Shown here piece by piece: positions 42,621-51,499 of a DNA stretch of 64,000 nucleotides. Each line of letters begins with the position of its first letter. Position 1 is the stretch's first letter. This DNA is from Pelagibacteraceae bacterium. Lineage in GTDB: Bacteria; Pseudomonadota; Alphaproteobacteria; Pelagibacterales; Pelagibacteraceae. The stretch is taken from contig PAFH01000016.1 of assembly GCA_002704145.1 (NCBI GenBank), forward strand, positions 31,111-95,110, given 5' to 3'. A program made the translations under genes and the position numbers. The notes beneath the pieces were generated by a model. The model was not told the DNA's origin and did no database searches. It saw only the letters and a program-made list of their open reading frames with translations.

Positions 42621-43614
42621 CTTCGCTTTTTCTTTGATAAGCTTGAATGATTTTAGATACAAGTGGGTGCCTTACAACATCTGAGTGATTGAACTCTATA
42701 ATTTTAATCTCCTCTATCTTTTTTACAATATCCTTTGATTTAATAAGACCTGATTGTGCCTTGTGAATCAAATCAATTTGCGATGGGTCACCGTTAACAA
42801 CTAATTTTGAATTTTCACCTATTCGAGTTAAAAACATCTTTATTTGTGTTTCCGTAGCATTTTGTGCTTCATCAAGTATAGCAAAACAGTTTTTTAAAGT
42901 TCGCCCTCGCATAAAAGCAAGTGGTGCAATTTCAATTTCCCCTGATTCTATTTTTTTGTCAATCTTGTCGGCTCCAAACAACTCATATAGTGCATCATAT
43001 AGTGGCCGTAAATAAGGATCTACTTTCTCCTTCATATCACCTGGTAGAAATCCTAATTTTTCTCCAGCCTCTACCGCGGGCCGAGATAGTATTACACGTT
43101 CAATTTTTTTTTCCATTAAAAGGGTGACACCAACAGATACAGCTAAAAAACTTTTTCCTGTTCCAGCAGGACCTAATGAGAAAATAATATCGTTTTCTCT
43201 TAGAGCTTTAATATAATCTGATTGTTTTTCTGATCTAGCTATAACTGATTTTCTTGGTGTTTTAATCAATTGATTGAAAGATTTTACATTAGATTCATTA
43301 AATTTCATATTATCCTTAACAGATATTATTATATCACTTTTTTCAATATTATTTGTTAAAATATATTTATCGACTAGAAACTTGATAGCTTCTGAAAAAT
43401 TTTTTAAGTTTTGTTCTTCTCCTTTGCAAGTAATTGAGTTACCTCTAAAAAAAATTTCAGTTTTTGTTAGTTTTTCCAGCTCCTTTAAATTTTGATTGAA
43501 TTGACCAACAAGTGCCATTAACATTGGGTTGTTTTCCACTTGTACATTTATTGTCTCTGAATCAATCTTTTTTATTTTAAAGTTTTTATGTTCTAATTTA
43601 CTAATTTTTGACAT
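42607..43614 (-). CDS. ybeZ: PhoH-like ATPase YbeZ
   Basis: A 335-residue PhoH family protein with Walker A SLGPAGTGKSFLAVSVG, RPAVEAGEKLGFLPG, and Walker B CFAILDEAQNATETQIKMF, then VNGDPSQIDL. It is an RNA-associated ATPase that partners YbeY. It follows miaB with a 5-base gap, in the standard alphaproteobacterial order miaB-phoH-ybeY. Confidence 0.93.
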   Translation of the reverse strand: MSKISKLEHKNFKIKKIDSETINVQVENNPMLMALVGQFNQNLKELEKLTKTEIFFRGNSITCKGEEQNLKNFSEAIKFLVDKYILTNNIEKSDIIISVKDNMKFNESNVKSFNQLIKTPRKSVIARSEKQSDYIKALRENDIIFSLGPAGTGKSFLAVSVGVTLLMEKKIERVILSRPAVEAGEKLGFLPGDMKEKVDPYLRPLYDALYELFGADKIDKKIESGEIEIAPLAFMRGRTLKNCFAILDEAQNATETQIKMFLTRIGENSKLVVNGDPSQIDLIHKAQSGLIKSKDIVKKIEEIKIIEFNHSDVVRHPLVSKIIQAYQRKSEDDKN

Positions 43615-43619
43615 ATGAT

Positions 43620-44954
43620 TTATGCTGCATATTCTTTGTATTTATCCTCAGGAAAGCACTCTCCAAATAGTGTGTTCACATTATAATCAATTATTTTTAC
43701 TTTCTTTATTTTTCCTGTTAAATCTTCAGGACTTTTTGTTATTACTGAATTAAAATATTCGTCTCTACCAAAAAACATATTATTATTTTTCATTCGATTC
43801 TCAAATAAAACATTCGATAATGAGTTCACAAGTTTTTTCCTATAATTAATCTTGATTTCTTCTGCAACTTTCTGAAAATAAATTAGCCTTTTTTTAGCAA
43901 TGTTATAGTCAATTTCCTTTAATTTAGCAGCCGGAGTTCCAGGTCTTGCGCTAAAAATAAAGGAGTAAGAATTTATAAAATTTATTTTCTTCATTAAAGA
44001 CACTGATTTTTTAAAATCTTCCTCTTTTTCGCCAGGATAAGCAATTATGAAATCACTAGAAAATTCCATTGACGGTTTTTTTTCTTTTAGTTTTTTTATA
44101 ATTTCTAAATATTCTTCAATCGAATGGTTTCTATTCATAGCCTTAAGAATTTTTGTCGAGCCAGTTTGTACTGGTAGATGAAGAAGTGGCATTAATTTTT
44201 CACAATTTTCGTGAGCTTCAATTAAATCTTTTGAAAAATCTTTTGGATGAGAGGTTGTATATCTTATTCTCTTTAAATCTTTAATTTCACTTAATTCGTA
44301 TATGAGACTTGATAACTTATAGTTTTTATAATTATATGCATTTACATTTTGACCTAACAATACTATTTCTTTTGATCCATTTTTAATTAATTGTCTAGCC
44401 TCTATTAATATTTCAGAAATCGAACGTGAATATTCAGGACCTCTAGTATAAGGAACTACGCAAAATTTACAGAATTTATCACAACCCTCTTGAATTGTTA
44501 AAAACGAGGAAACTTTATTATTAGAATTTTTTACATATTTTAGTTCATCAAACTTTTCGATAACATCAAATTCTGTATTATTCAACTTTTCATTTTTAAA
44601 TTCAATTTTTGAAATAATACTATTAATATTTTGATATGATTGGGGTCCAACAACTGCATCTATATATTTTTCCTTTTTTAATAAAACATCTCCTTCTGCT
44701 TGAGCAACACAACCAGCTACTATTGTAAGTGGTTTTTTTTTATTTCTGAATACTTTTTTGAGTCTTCCAATGTCATGATAAACTTTGTGAGTTGCTTTCT
44801 CACGTATATGACAGGTGTTTAAAATATAACAGTCAGCTTTTTCAATCTCATTAGTTTTTATATAATTTATTTTTTTAACAAAGTCTAAAATACGATTACT
44901 ATCGTATTCATTCATTTGACACCCAAGAGTTTTAATAAAAATTTTTTTTGACAA
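43620..44954 (-). CDS. miaB: tRNA-2-methylthio-N6-isopentenyladenosine synthase MiaB
   Basis: A 444-residue radical-SAM methylthiotransferase. The N-terminal UPF0004 domain provides three cysteines for one [4Fe-4S] cluster (TLGCQMNEYDS, LNTCHIREKA, VAGCVAQAEG), EGCDKFCKFCVVPYTRG is the radical-SAM CxxxCxxC, and a C-terminal TRAM domain follows. It thiomethylates A37 of tRNAs. It begins one base after the fur stop. Confidence 0.96.
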   Translation of the reverse strand: MSKKIFIKTLGCQMNEYDSNRILDFVKKINYIKTNEIEKADCYILNTCHIREKATHKVYHDIGRLKKVFRNKKKPLTIVAGCVAQAEGDVLLKKEKYIDAVVGPQSYQNINSIISKIEFKNEKLNNTEFDVIEKFDELKYVKNSNNKVSSFLTIQEGCDKFCKFCVVPYTRGPEYSRSISEILIEARQLIKNGSKEIVLLGQNVNAYNYKNYKLSSLIYELSEIKDLKRIRYTTSHPKDFSKDLIEAHENCEKLMPLLHLPVQTGSTKILKAMNRNHSIEEYLEIIKKLKEKKPSMEFSSDFIIAYPGEKEEDFKKSVSLMKKINFINSYSFIFSARPGTPAAKLKEIDYNIAKKRLIYFQKVAEEIKINYRKKLVNSLSNVLFENRMKNNNMFFGRDEYFNSVITKSPEDLTGKIKKVKIIDYNVNTLFGECFPEDKYKEYAA

Positions 44955-44955
44955 T

Positions 44956-45381
44956 TTATTTTTTTACTTTTGAACCGTATAGTTCAAGTTTATGATCAAC
45001 AAGTTTGTAACCCAGTTTTTTGGCTACTTCGATTTGAAGTTTTTCTATATCTTTATCAACGAACTCAATGATTTCTCCACTGTTAATATCAATTAAATGA
45101 TCATGATGTTCATCCGGCGATTGTTCATATCTAGCTTTGCCACCTTTAAAATCATGTTTTTCAAGTATTCCTGATTCTTCAAACAATTTTACAGTTCGGT
45201 ATACTGTTGCGATACTAATTTTACTATCTATTTCACTTACTCTTTTATGAAGTTCATCAACATCGGGATGATCTTTTGACCCATATTTATCTTTAGAGTC
45301 TGACATTACCTGTGCAATAATTTTTCTTTGATCGGTAAGTCTAACTCCTTTAGCTTTACATTTATCTTCTATAGAATTCAT
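44956..45381 (-). CDS. fur: Fur-family metal-dependent regulator
   Basis: A 141-residue Fur protein with the winged helix (VRLTDQRKIIAQVM, SIATVYRTVKLFEESGIL) and metal site HHDHLIDINSGEIIEF. The CxxC zinc pair of gammaproteobacterial Fur is missing after HHDH, as in many alphaproteobacterial Fur/Mur proteins. It could sense iron or manganese. It lies between tsaB and miaB; rimI, often here, is absent. The window has a second family member, Irr. Confidence 0.88.
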   Translation of the reverse strand: MNSIEDKCKAKGVRLTDQRKIIAQVMSDSKDKYGSKDHPDVDELHKRVSEIDSKISIATVYRTVKLFEESGILEKHDFKGGKARYEQSPDEHHDHLIDINSGEIIEFVDKDIEKLQIEVAKKLGYKLVDHKLELYGSKVKK

Positions 45382-45390
45382 TTTAATAGT

Positions 45391-45774
45391 TTAACTTAAA
45401 TATATTGGTCTAATCAATTTTTTTTCTATTAAATTTTTTTTAAATAAAATTTCAATATTTACAAGGTTAAATTGAGGTAAGTCTTGGTCTTTATAGCCAT
45501 ATAACTTAATATTTTTTGAAATTTTAATTCCTTTTGCCACTGCCAAAGCGACTCTAATAGTCGAAAAGCTACCTGGGCCATAATTGACTAAAATCGTAAA
45601 ATTTTGATCGAAATTGACATTATTTTTCTCAATTAAATTTATAATTGTTGAAACTAATGCTTCGTTTTTTTCAATTTTCATTTGAATATTATGAATAAAA
45701 AAATTATTATTAGTTTTTATACCAATTTGATCATTTTTACCTGTGCAATTAATAATTAAAAAATCTTTTATCAT
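45391..45774 (-). CDS. tsaB: TsaB-like t6A synthesis protein, short
   Basis: A 127-residue protein; TsaB is usually about 200-230. The N-terminal ASKHA segment (IINCTGKNDQIGIKT), the partner-binding VNYGPGSFSTIRVALAVAKGI (family form GPGSFTGLRxGLxxAKGL) and a TsaB-like end RPIYLS are present, but most of the second half is gone. It should recruit TsaD and TsaE. Its start codon overlaps the start region of the divergent deacetylase gene by 32 bases. Identity rests on motif and position before fur. Confidence 0.75.
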   Translation of the reverse strand: MIKDFLIINCTGKNDQIGIKTNNNFFIHNIQMKIEKNEALVSTIINLIEKNNVNFDQNFTILVNYGPGSFSTIRVALAVAKGIKISKNIKLYGYKDQDLPQFNLVNIEILFKKNLIEKKLIRPIYLS

Positions 45775-46798
45775 CTCATTAATAGTTATTTTTACATTTT
45801 TACTAAATACACTTTACGCCTCATCTATTCCTAAAGGTGTTAATGATTTTGGTTTAATTTCTCTCATGTATCATAGGTTTGAAGAAAATAAGTATCCATC
45901 AACAAATATTAAGATGGATGACTTTAAAAAACAATTAGAAATAATCGAAAAAAAAGAAATAAGTTTTATTAATCCTAAACATTTTGAGAAAAGCCTTAAA
46001 AATGACAAGAATAAACAAAAATTATTACTCACTATAGATGACGGTTTTTTGTCGTTTTATCAAAATGCTTGGCCAATTCTTAAAGAGAAAAGAATTCCTT
46101 TTATTTTATTTGTTAGCACAAGAGAGGTTGGTGCTTACAACTATATGAACTGGGATCAAATTAAAGAGTTATATAAAGAGGATTTTGTAGAAATTGGTAA
46201 TCATAGTCACTCACATGAATATTTAGTAAATGAAGATAATCAAATCATCAAAGAAGATATATTAAAATCTATAAAAATTTTTGAAAAAGAGCTTGGAGTA
46301 AACTCTAAGTTTTTTTCTTACCCTTTTGGAGAATATAGTTTAGAATTTAAAAATATTATAAAAGAACTTGGTTTTAAATATGCTTTTGGACAACACTCTG
46401 GGGTAATCGATGAAACAAAAGATCTTTATGAGTTACCGCGATTTCCAATTAATGAAAAATATGGAGAAATAAAAAGATTTAATACTTTGATCAAAACGTT
46501 ACCTTTTAAATATAAAAAGATTATTCCAAACGAAAAATATTTAACTTCATCAAATAATCCACCTGACGTTAAAATAGAATTTTTTGAAAATATTGAAAAT
46601 CTAGACAAAATTAACTGTTATTCTAATGAAGGTAATAATTGGCATAAATCAAAAATAAATTTTGTTAATTCTCATATTTTAAAGATTACATTAAGTGAAA
46701 AATTTCAAGGAGAAAGAGGAAGAATAAACTGCTCATTAAGAGAGGATGGAGGATATTGGCGCTGGCTTGGAATTCAATTTGTTATTGCTGATAATTAA
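45743..46798 (+). CDS. Secreted polysaccharide deacetylase (NodB fold)
   Basis: A 351-residue envelope protein with a signal peptide (about 1-26, ending TLYA). The NodB domain shows LMYHRF, the catalytic LTIDDG, GNHSHSHEY (metal-binding H-x3-H type) and FSYPFGEY. A C-terminal stretch of about 100 residues after the deacetylase domain has no family I can name. It removes acetyl groups from a glycan such as peptidoglycan. It is a single opposite-strand gene in a leftward operon and is next to the convergent Bax-like glucosaminidase, so both may act on the wall. The ATG lies inside tsaB. Confidence 0.82.
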   Translation: MQLIIKKSFIISLIVIFTFLLNTLYASSIPKGVNDFGLISLMYHRFEENKYPSTNIKMDDFKKQLEIIEKKEISFINPKHFEKSLKNDKNKQKLLLTIDDGFLSFYQNAWPILKEKRIPFILFVSTREVGAYNYMNWDQIKELYKEDFVEIGNHSHSHEYLVNEDNQIIKEDILKSIKIFEKELGVNSKFFSYPFGEYSLEFKNIIKELGFKYAFGQHSGVIDETKDLYELPRFPINEKYGEIKRFNTLIKTLPFKYKKIIPNEKYLTSSNNPPDVKIEFFENIENLDKINCYSNEGNNWHKSKINFVNSHILKITLSEKFQGERGRINCSLREDGGYWRWLGIQFVIADN

Positions 46799-46800
46799 AA

Positions 46801-48321
46801 TTATAAGTTGAGCTCTCTTTTTTCTATGGACTTTTCTAGACTTACAAAATCAAAATCCATCAATCTGTTTTGATTAATAATTTTTTCTAAAATTTTTGTA
46901 TATTCTTGTCCAGTTTCTGCATAATTATCTAATGTTTTTGTTAAAGCTAATCCTCTAATTTTTTTATTCTTTTTTCTTAATTCATATCGTTTCTCTCTAA
47001 ATTGCTTATAACTCTTATGGGTATTAAGATTTTTTTTATAAGACTTTACTGAAGCTCGTAATATTGGAAATCGTAAAATTTTATGTTTTTTTGATTTGTC
47101 TTTAAGTAAAGGTTCTATACCCTTTCCTGTCCAAGTCCACTGCCCAAAAATTGCATTGCCCTCTAAAGCAAATCTTGATGTTCCCCAACCACTTTCTTTG
47201 GCCGCCTGTGCTAAAGCTATTGATACAGGTATCATGTCCATTCGATTTTTTAATTCTTCAACGCTTCCTTTTTTAACTTTGTATTCTAAAAACTTTTGTC
47301 TTAACCATTGTTTTTCATCATCAGTAGTAATTTTTCTTTTAGTTATCTTATTTAGTTTAAACCTATCGTCTAAAATTTTTTCATTTTCTGCTACTATAAG
47401 TGGCAAAACAATTTTTATAAAAGTTTCTTTCTTAAGTTTTACGCTTTGAATTTCATCTAAATCTTTAGGGAATTGAGTAAAATAAATTGGTTTTACCTTT
47501 TTTTCAAATCTCACTTTTTTCAAATCATATTCTACATCATCAAATAAGTTTAAAACTGTTTGAGTCTTTAGGTTTAAATCTGGTAAAATTACCTCTGAAA
47601 CTTTTTCTCTTTTTTTAACTTCTTTTTTTGCCTTTGCTTTTAATTCTGGTTTTTCTATATCTTTATCCTTTTTTACATTAGGTTTTATTTTTTTAACTTC
47701 TTTTTTTTCATCTGTTTGATCTTTTTTTATTTTTTTATCATCTAGAACTACTAGTTCATTATTTTGATTTCCTAATTTTTTAAATGTAATAACACCAGAT
47801 GAAATAATAGTAATAGTTCCAATAACTAAAAAAAAGCCTATTACCACTTTACTGGCTTTTACACTACTTACCTTGTGATTATATATTGCATTAAATATAT
47901 TTGTAAAAAAATCTGTAAAAAAATTATAATAAGTTTTACCTAATTTAGGAATTATATTTAAAAAAGCTAAACCTGCTTTTCCTGATGATCTCCATAGATT
48001 TAAAAAAAAAGTTATTATGGATCTAGAGCTATCTTCTTTGAAATAACCAATTTTTCTTGACAACTTTGAAACGGTTTTAGAACTATCTTCTTTAAAATCA
48101 TCAATTTTTTTTGAAACTTTAAATAATGGTTTTGTAAAATTTTCTTTAAAAAAACTAGTATTAAAATCTTTAGGAATTATAATCTTGTTTTTTCTAAGAA
48201 TTAATTCTAATTGTCCAGTGGTTAAATTCTTTTTATTATTTATGTATTCTTGTACTTCTTTAACACTATAAATTTGAGCTAATTCAAGTAGTTTATCTCT
48301 ATAAGATAATCTCTTTTTCAT
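46801..48321 (-). CDS. Bax-like glucosaminidase with membrane anchor
   Basis: A 506-residue protein. An N-terminal cytosolic part with a repeated KxxxFKEDSS-type segment (about 70-105) precedes one membrane helix near 165-185, a long lysine-rich linker (about 195-265), and a C-terminal glucosaminidase domain with IALAQAAKESGWGTSRFA (likely catalytic glutamate) and GNAIFGQWTWTGKGI, as in Bax. The enzyme would cleave peptidoglycan GlcNAc bonds. The long N-terminal part is not typical of Bax and its role is unknown. Confidence 0.78.
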   Translation of the reverse strand: MKKRLSYRDKLLELAQIYSVKEVQEYINNKKNLTTGQLELILRKNKIIIPKDFNTSFFKENFTKPLFKVSKKIDDFKEDSSKTVSKLSRKIGYFKEDSSRSIITFFLNLWRSSGKAGLAFLNIIPKLGKTYYNFFTDFFTNIFNAIYNHKVSSVKASKVVIGFFLVIGTITIISSGVITFKKLGNQNNELVVLDDKKIKKDQTDEKKEVKKIKPNVKKDKDIEKPELKAKAKKEVKKREKVSEVILPDLNLKTQTVLNLFDDVEYDLKKVRFEKKVKPIYFTQFPKDLDEIQSVKLKKETFIKIVLPLIVAENEKILDDRFKLNKITKRKITTDDEKQWLRQKFLEYKVKKGSVEELKNRMDMIPVSIALAQAAKESGWGTSRFALEGNAIFGQWTWTGKGIEPLLKDKSKKHKILRFPILRASVKSYKKNLNTHKSYKQFREKRYELRKKNKKIRGLALTKTLDNYAETGQEYTKILEKIINQNRLMDFDFVSLEKSIEKRELNL

Positions 48322-48326
48322 TTTTG

Positions 48327-48875
48327 TTATATAGCCTCCACCGAATTAACTTCTTTAACATAATGTTTTAAAAGGTTTTGAACACCTTGTTTCAATGTCA
48401 TTAAAGAACTTGGACAACCCGAGCAGCTTCCCTGTAATTCAACTTTTACTATTCCATTCGAAAAAGATTTGAATTTAATGTCCCCACCATCTCTTGCTAC
48501 GGCTGGTCTAATTTTTGTATCTAAAACATCAATAATCTTTTGGACAATCTCATCGCTATCATCATTAGCTTTGACTTCCTTTAATTCTTTTTTTAAAATG
48601 GGATCTTTATTTTTTTCAAAATAATTATTCAAGTGTGAAATAACCATTGGTTTTAATTCGTTCCAAGAAATGTCTTTTGTTTTTTTCACTGATAAAAAAT
48701 TTTCAGCTAACAAAACTAGTTCCACTCCTTTAAATCCTAATAATTCTTTAACAAATGAATTGGATATCTTATTAATTTCTTTTTTTTGGAATTCTTCTGT
48801 TCCAGCAACAGAAATAGTCTTTTCAGACAAAAATTTTAGAGAGTCAGGGTTGGGTGTTGGTTCTGTTTGGATCAT
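48327..48875 (-). CDS. NifU-like iron-sulfur carrier (Nfu)
   Basis: A 182-residue protein with an N-terminal Nfu domain (QTEPTPNPDSLKFL) and a C-terminal NifU-like domain (IRPAVARDGGDIKF, GSCSGCPSSLMTLKQGV) whose CxxC holds a [4Fe-4S] cluster between subunits. It delivers clusters to apo-enzymes. It lies between trpS and the Bax-like gene, in line with the alphaproteobacterial order trpS-nifU-tsaB. Confidence 0.92.
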   Translation of the reverse strand: MIQTEPTPNPDSLKFLSEKTISVAGTEEFQKKEINKISNSFVKELLGFKGVELVLLAENFLSVKKTKDISWNELKPMVISHLNNYFEKNKDPILKKELKEVKANDDSDEIVQKIIDVLDTKIRPAVARDGGDIKFKSFSNGIVKVELQGSCSGCPSSLMTLKQGVQNLLKHYVKEVNSVEAI

Positions 48876-48890
48876 ATATTTTATTTTATA

Positions 48891-49895
48891 TTATAGTAAA
48901 CCAACTTTTTCACGTATATTTTTAAGGTTCTCCTCAGCTATAATTCTAGCTTTTTCAGCACCTTTTTTTAGAATATTGGCTAAATGCGTCTTATCGCCCA
49001 TCAATTTTTTGATTTCTTTTCCAACTGGACAAATTTCGCTCACTAATAGGTCTGTAAGTTTACTTTTAATGTAGGAGTATTCTTTTCCGGACATCTCTTT
49101 TAAAACGTTTTCTAAATTAGTTTTTGAAACCTCTGAGTATATATTCAATAAATTATATGCCTCTGGTTTGTTTTCTAAAGATTTTTGATTATCTGGAATC
49201 GTATCAGAGTCTGATTTTGCTTTTTTAATCTTTTTTACAATGTCTTCAGCGCTATCTTTAAGATTAATACGAGAATAATCTGACACATCAGATTTGCTCA
49301 TTTTTTTTGTTCCATCTCTTAAGCTCATTACTCTTGAAATATTTTTTAGAATTAGTGGTTCGGGCAATGGGAAAAAGCCTTCACAATTAAAATCTTTGTT
49401 AAATTTCATTGCAATATCTCTAGATAACTCCAGGTGCTGTTTCTGATCTGCGCCAACAGGCACATGTGTTGCTTTGTATAACAAAATATCTGCTGCCATT
49501 AAATTGGGATAAATGTAAAGACCTACGCTAGCTTTTTCTTTCTCGGAGCCAGCTTTATCTTTAAATTGTGTCATTCTATTTAGCCAACCCATTCTTGATA
49601 CACAGTTAAAAATCCAAGCTAATTCTGCATGACCTGAAATTGAAGATTGATTAAAAATAATACTTTTGGATGGATCTAATCCTGAGGCAATAAATCCGGC
49701 TGTAGTTTCTAAAATATTTTTTTTAAGTTCTTCCGGTTTTTGAAAAACTGTTATTGCATGCAAATCTACAACACAATAAATACATTCAAGTTCTTTTTGA
49801 AGTGAAACAAAATTTTTAAGTGCACCTAAATAATTACCTAAATGTAGATTACCAGTAGGTTGAACGCCGGAAAATACTAATTTTTTATTACTCAT
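48891..49895 (-). CDS. trpS: Tryptophanyl-tRNA synthetase
   Basis: A 334-residue class I synthetase with the HIGH-like [14 protein letters not shown] near the start, [17 protein letters not shown], and [14 protein letters not shown] (KMSKS). It charges tRNA-Trp. It begins one base after the murJ stop, in the same leftward operon. Confidence 0.97.
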   Translation of the reverse strand: MSNKKLVFSGVQPTGNLHLGNYLGALKNFVSLQKELECIYCVVDLHAITVFQKPEELKKNILETTAGFIASGLDPSKSIIFNQSSISGHAELAWIFNCVSRMGWLNRMTQFKDKAGSEKEKASVGLYIYPNLMAADILLYKATHVPVGADQKQHLELSRDIAMKFNKDFNCEGFFPLPEPLILKNISRVMSLRDGTKKMSKSDVSDYSRINLKDSAEDIVKKIKKAKSDSDTIPDNQKSLENKPEAYNLLNIYSEVSKTNLENVLKEMSGKEYSYIKSKLTDLLVSEICPVGKEIKKLMGDKTHLANILKKGAEKARIIAEENLKNIREKVGLL

Positions 49896-49896
49896 T

Positions 49897-51423
49897 TTAA
49901 CCCGTTTTAAAATTATTTTTTTTTAATACTCCAGTTAAATAACACGATATCAAATAAACACTTGTAACAAAACAAACAATTATGACTAAATAAACAAATT
50001 TATATTTAAAGGTATATTCTAAATAACTTGAATAATGATCTAAAGTGAAAACTAATAGAAATGACATCAAAATTGTTGAAAAAATTATTTTCAAAATACT
50101 ATGAGTTAAATATTTTTTAAGGAGTAAATAATTATTCATATTAAGCAAAAAAACGTAGGTTAAAACACCAACCCATGTAGATAATGATGTCGCAATAGGA
50201 ATTATAATAAATCCAACTTCACTAAAAAAAGTTAAACTAACTACAATATTTACTAATACTATAAAACAGGAAATGTAGAATGGTATTTTTGTATTATTTC
50301 TTGCAAAAAAGAAATTAGATAAAATTTTTACTAATGCAAAAGCTGGAATACCATAACCGAAATATTTTAAAGCAGAGGCTGTCTTATCAATGTCTTCTAA
50401 ACTGAAAGACCCGTATCCAAACAGAGCACTTACAATTTCATCTGAAGCTAAGATTAAACCTAAACTAGCTGGTATTGATAATAAAAGCGAAAGTTCAATC
50501 GATTTACTTTGTATACTAGATATCTTTGAAATATTTTTTTGTTTAAATGCTCTCGATAGAATTGGCAAAGAAACAGTACCTACTGCAACACCCGCTATTG
50601 CAAGATTAATTTGATAAATTCGATCAGCATAATACAAGTAAGATACTGCACTAGCCTCAAAAGAAGCAATGATTGTTCCTACTAAAATGTTTATCTGCGT
50701 GACGCCTGAGGACAAAATACTAGGAAGTAGTTTTTGAAAAAAAAATTTTACTTTTTTACTTAGTTTAACTCTAAATTTAAAAGATGGCTTGTAATATTTT
50801 GTAGTAAAAAATATTAAGAAAAATAATTGAATTATTCCTGCTAAAGTTACTCCATATGATAGTTGCTCGGCAAAGTTTAAATTTAAAGCATAAGAGATTA
50901 ATAAACTCAATATTAAGACTAAGTTAAGAATTATTGGGGCTGCGGCTGCGGCTGCAAATTTATTATTTGAATTTAGGATTCCCGAAAAAAACGATGAAAG
51001 ACTTACAAATAATAAAAAAGGAAATGTTATTCTTGTAAATTCTACAGCAAGATTAAATTTTTGAGTATTTTCAAAAAAACCAGGTGCTATTAAATAAACA
51101 ATAAAAGGAGTGAATATTTCAACCATTAAAACTATAAATATTAGAGCTAAAATTAATGAACTAAAAACTTCATCTGCAAATTTTTTACCTCTTTTCTTGC
51201 TTTCTATCTTTTCTGAAGAATAACTTGGTATGAATGCCGCATTAAAAGTTCCCTCTCCAAATAATCTTCTGAATGTGTTTGGAAGTCTAAAAGCAACAAA
51301 AAAAGCATCTGCAAAGATTGATGCCCCTAAAAATATTGCAATTAATATATCTCTGAGATAGCCTAAAATTCTACTTATTAAAGTAAAAAAACTAAAAATA
51401 AATGTAGATGACAATAGGTTCAT
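49897..51423 (-). CDS. murJ: Lipid II flippase MurJ
   Basis: A 508-residue polytopic membrane protein of the MOP fold with about 14 membrane helices. [23 protein letters not shown] is the family signature near the N-terminus. It flips lipid II across the inner membrane for peptidoglycan synthesis. It diverges from maeB across 76 bases and begins the leftward operon murJ-trpS-nfu. Confidence 0.95.
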   Translation of the reverse strand: MNLLSSTFIFSFFTLISRILGYLRDILIAIFLGASIFADAFFVAFRLPNTFRRLFGEGTFNAAFIPSYSSEKIESKKRGKKFADEVFSSLILALIFIVLMVEIFTPFIVYLIAPGFFENTQKFNLAVEFTRITFPFLLFVSLSSFFSGILNSNNKFAAAAAAPIILNLVLILSLLISYALNLNFAEQLSYGVTLAGIIQLFFLIFFTTKYYKPSFKFRVKLSKKVKFFFQKLLPSILSSGVTQINILVGTIIASFEASAVSYLYYADRIYQINLAIAGVAVGTVSLPILSRAFKQKNISKISSIQSKSIELSLLLSIPASLGLILASDEIVSALFGYGSFSLEDIDKTASALKYFGYGIPAFALVKILSNFFFARNNTKIPFYISCFIVLVNIVVSLTFFSEVGFIIIPIATSLSTWVGVLTYVFLLNMNNYLLLKKYLTHSILKIIFSTILMSFLLVFTLDHYSSYLEYTFKYKFVYLVIIVCFVTSVYLISCYLTGVLKKNNFKTG

Positions 51424-51499
51424 ATAAATTCTAAATTAAGCCACAAATAACAAATAAATAATGCAATATTATCAGTTATATTACATACACATAATTTAA

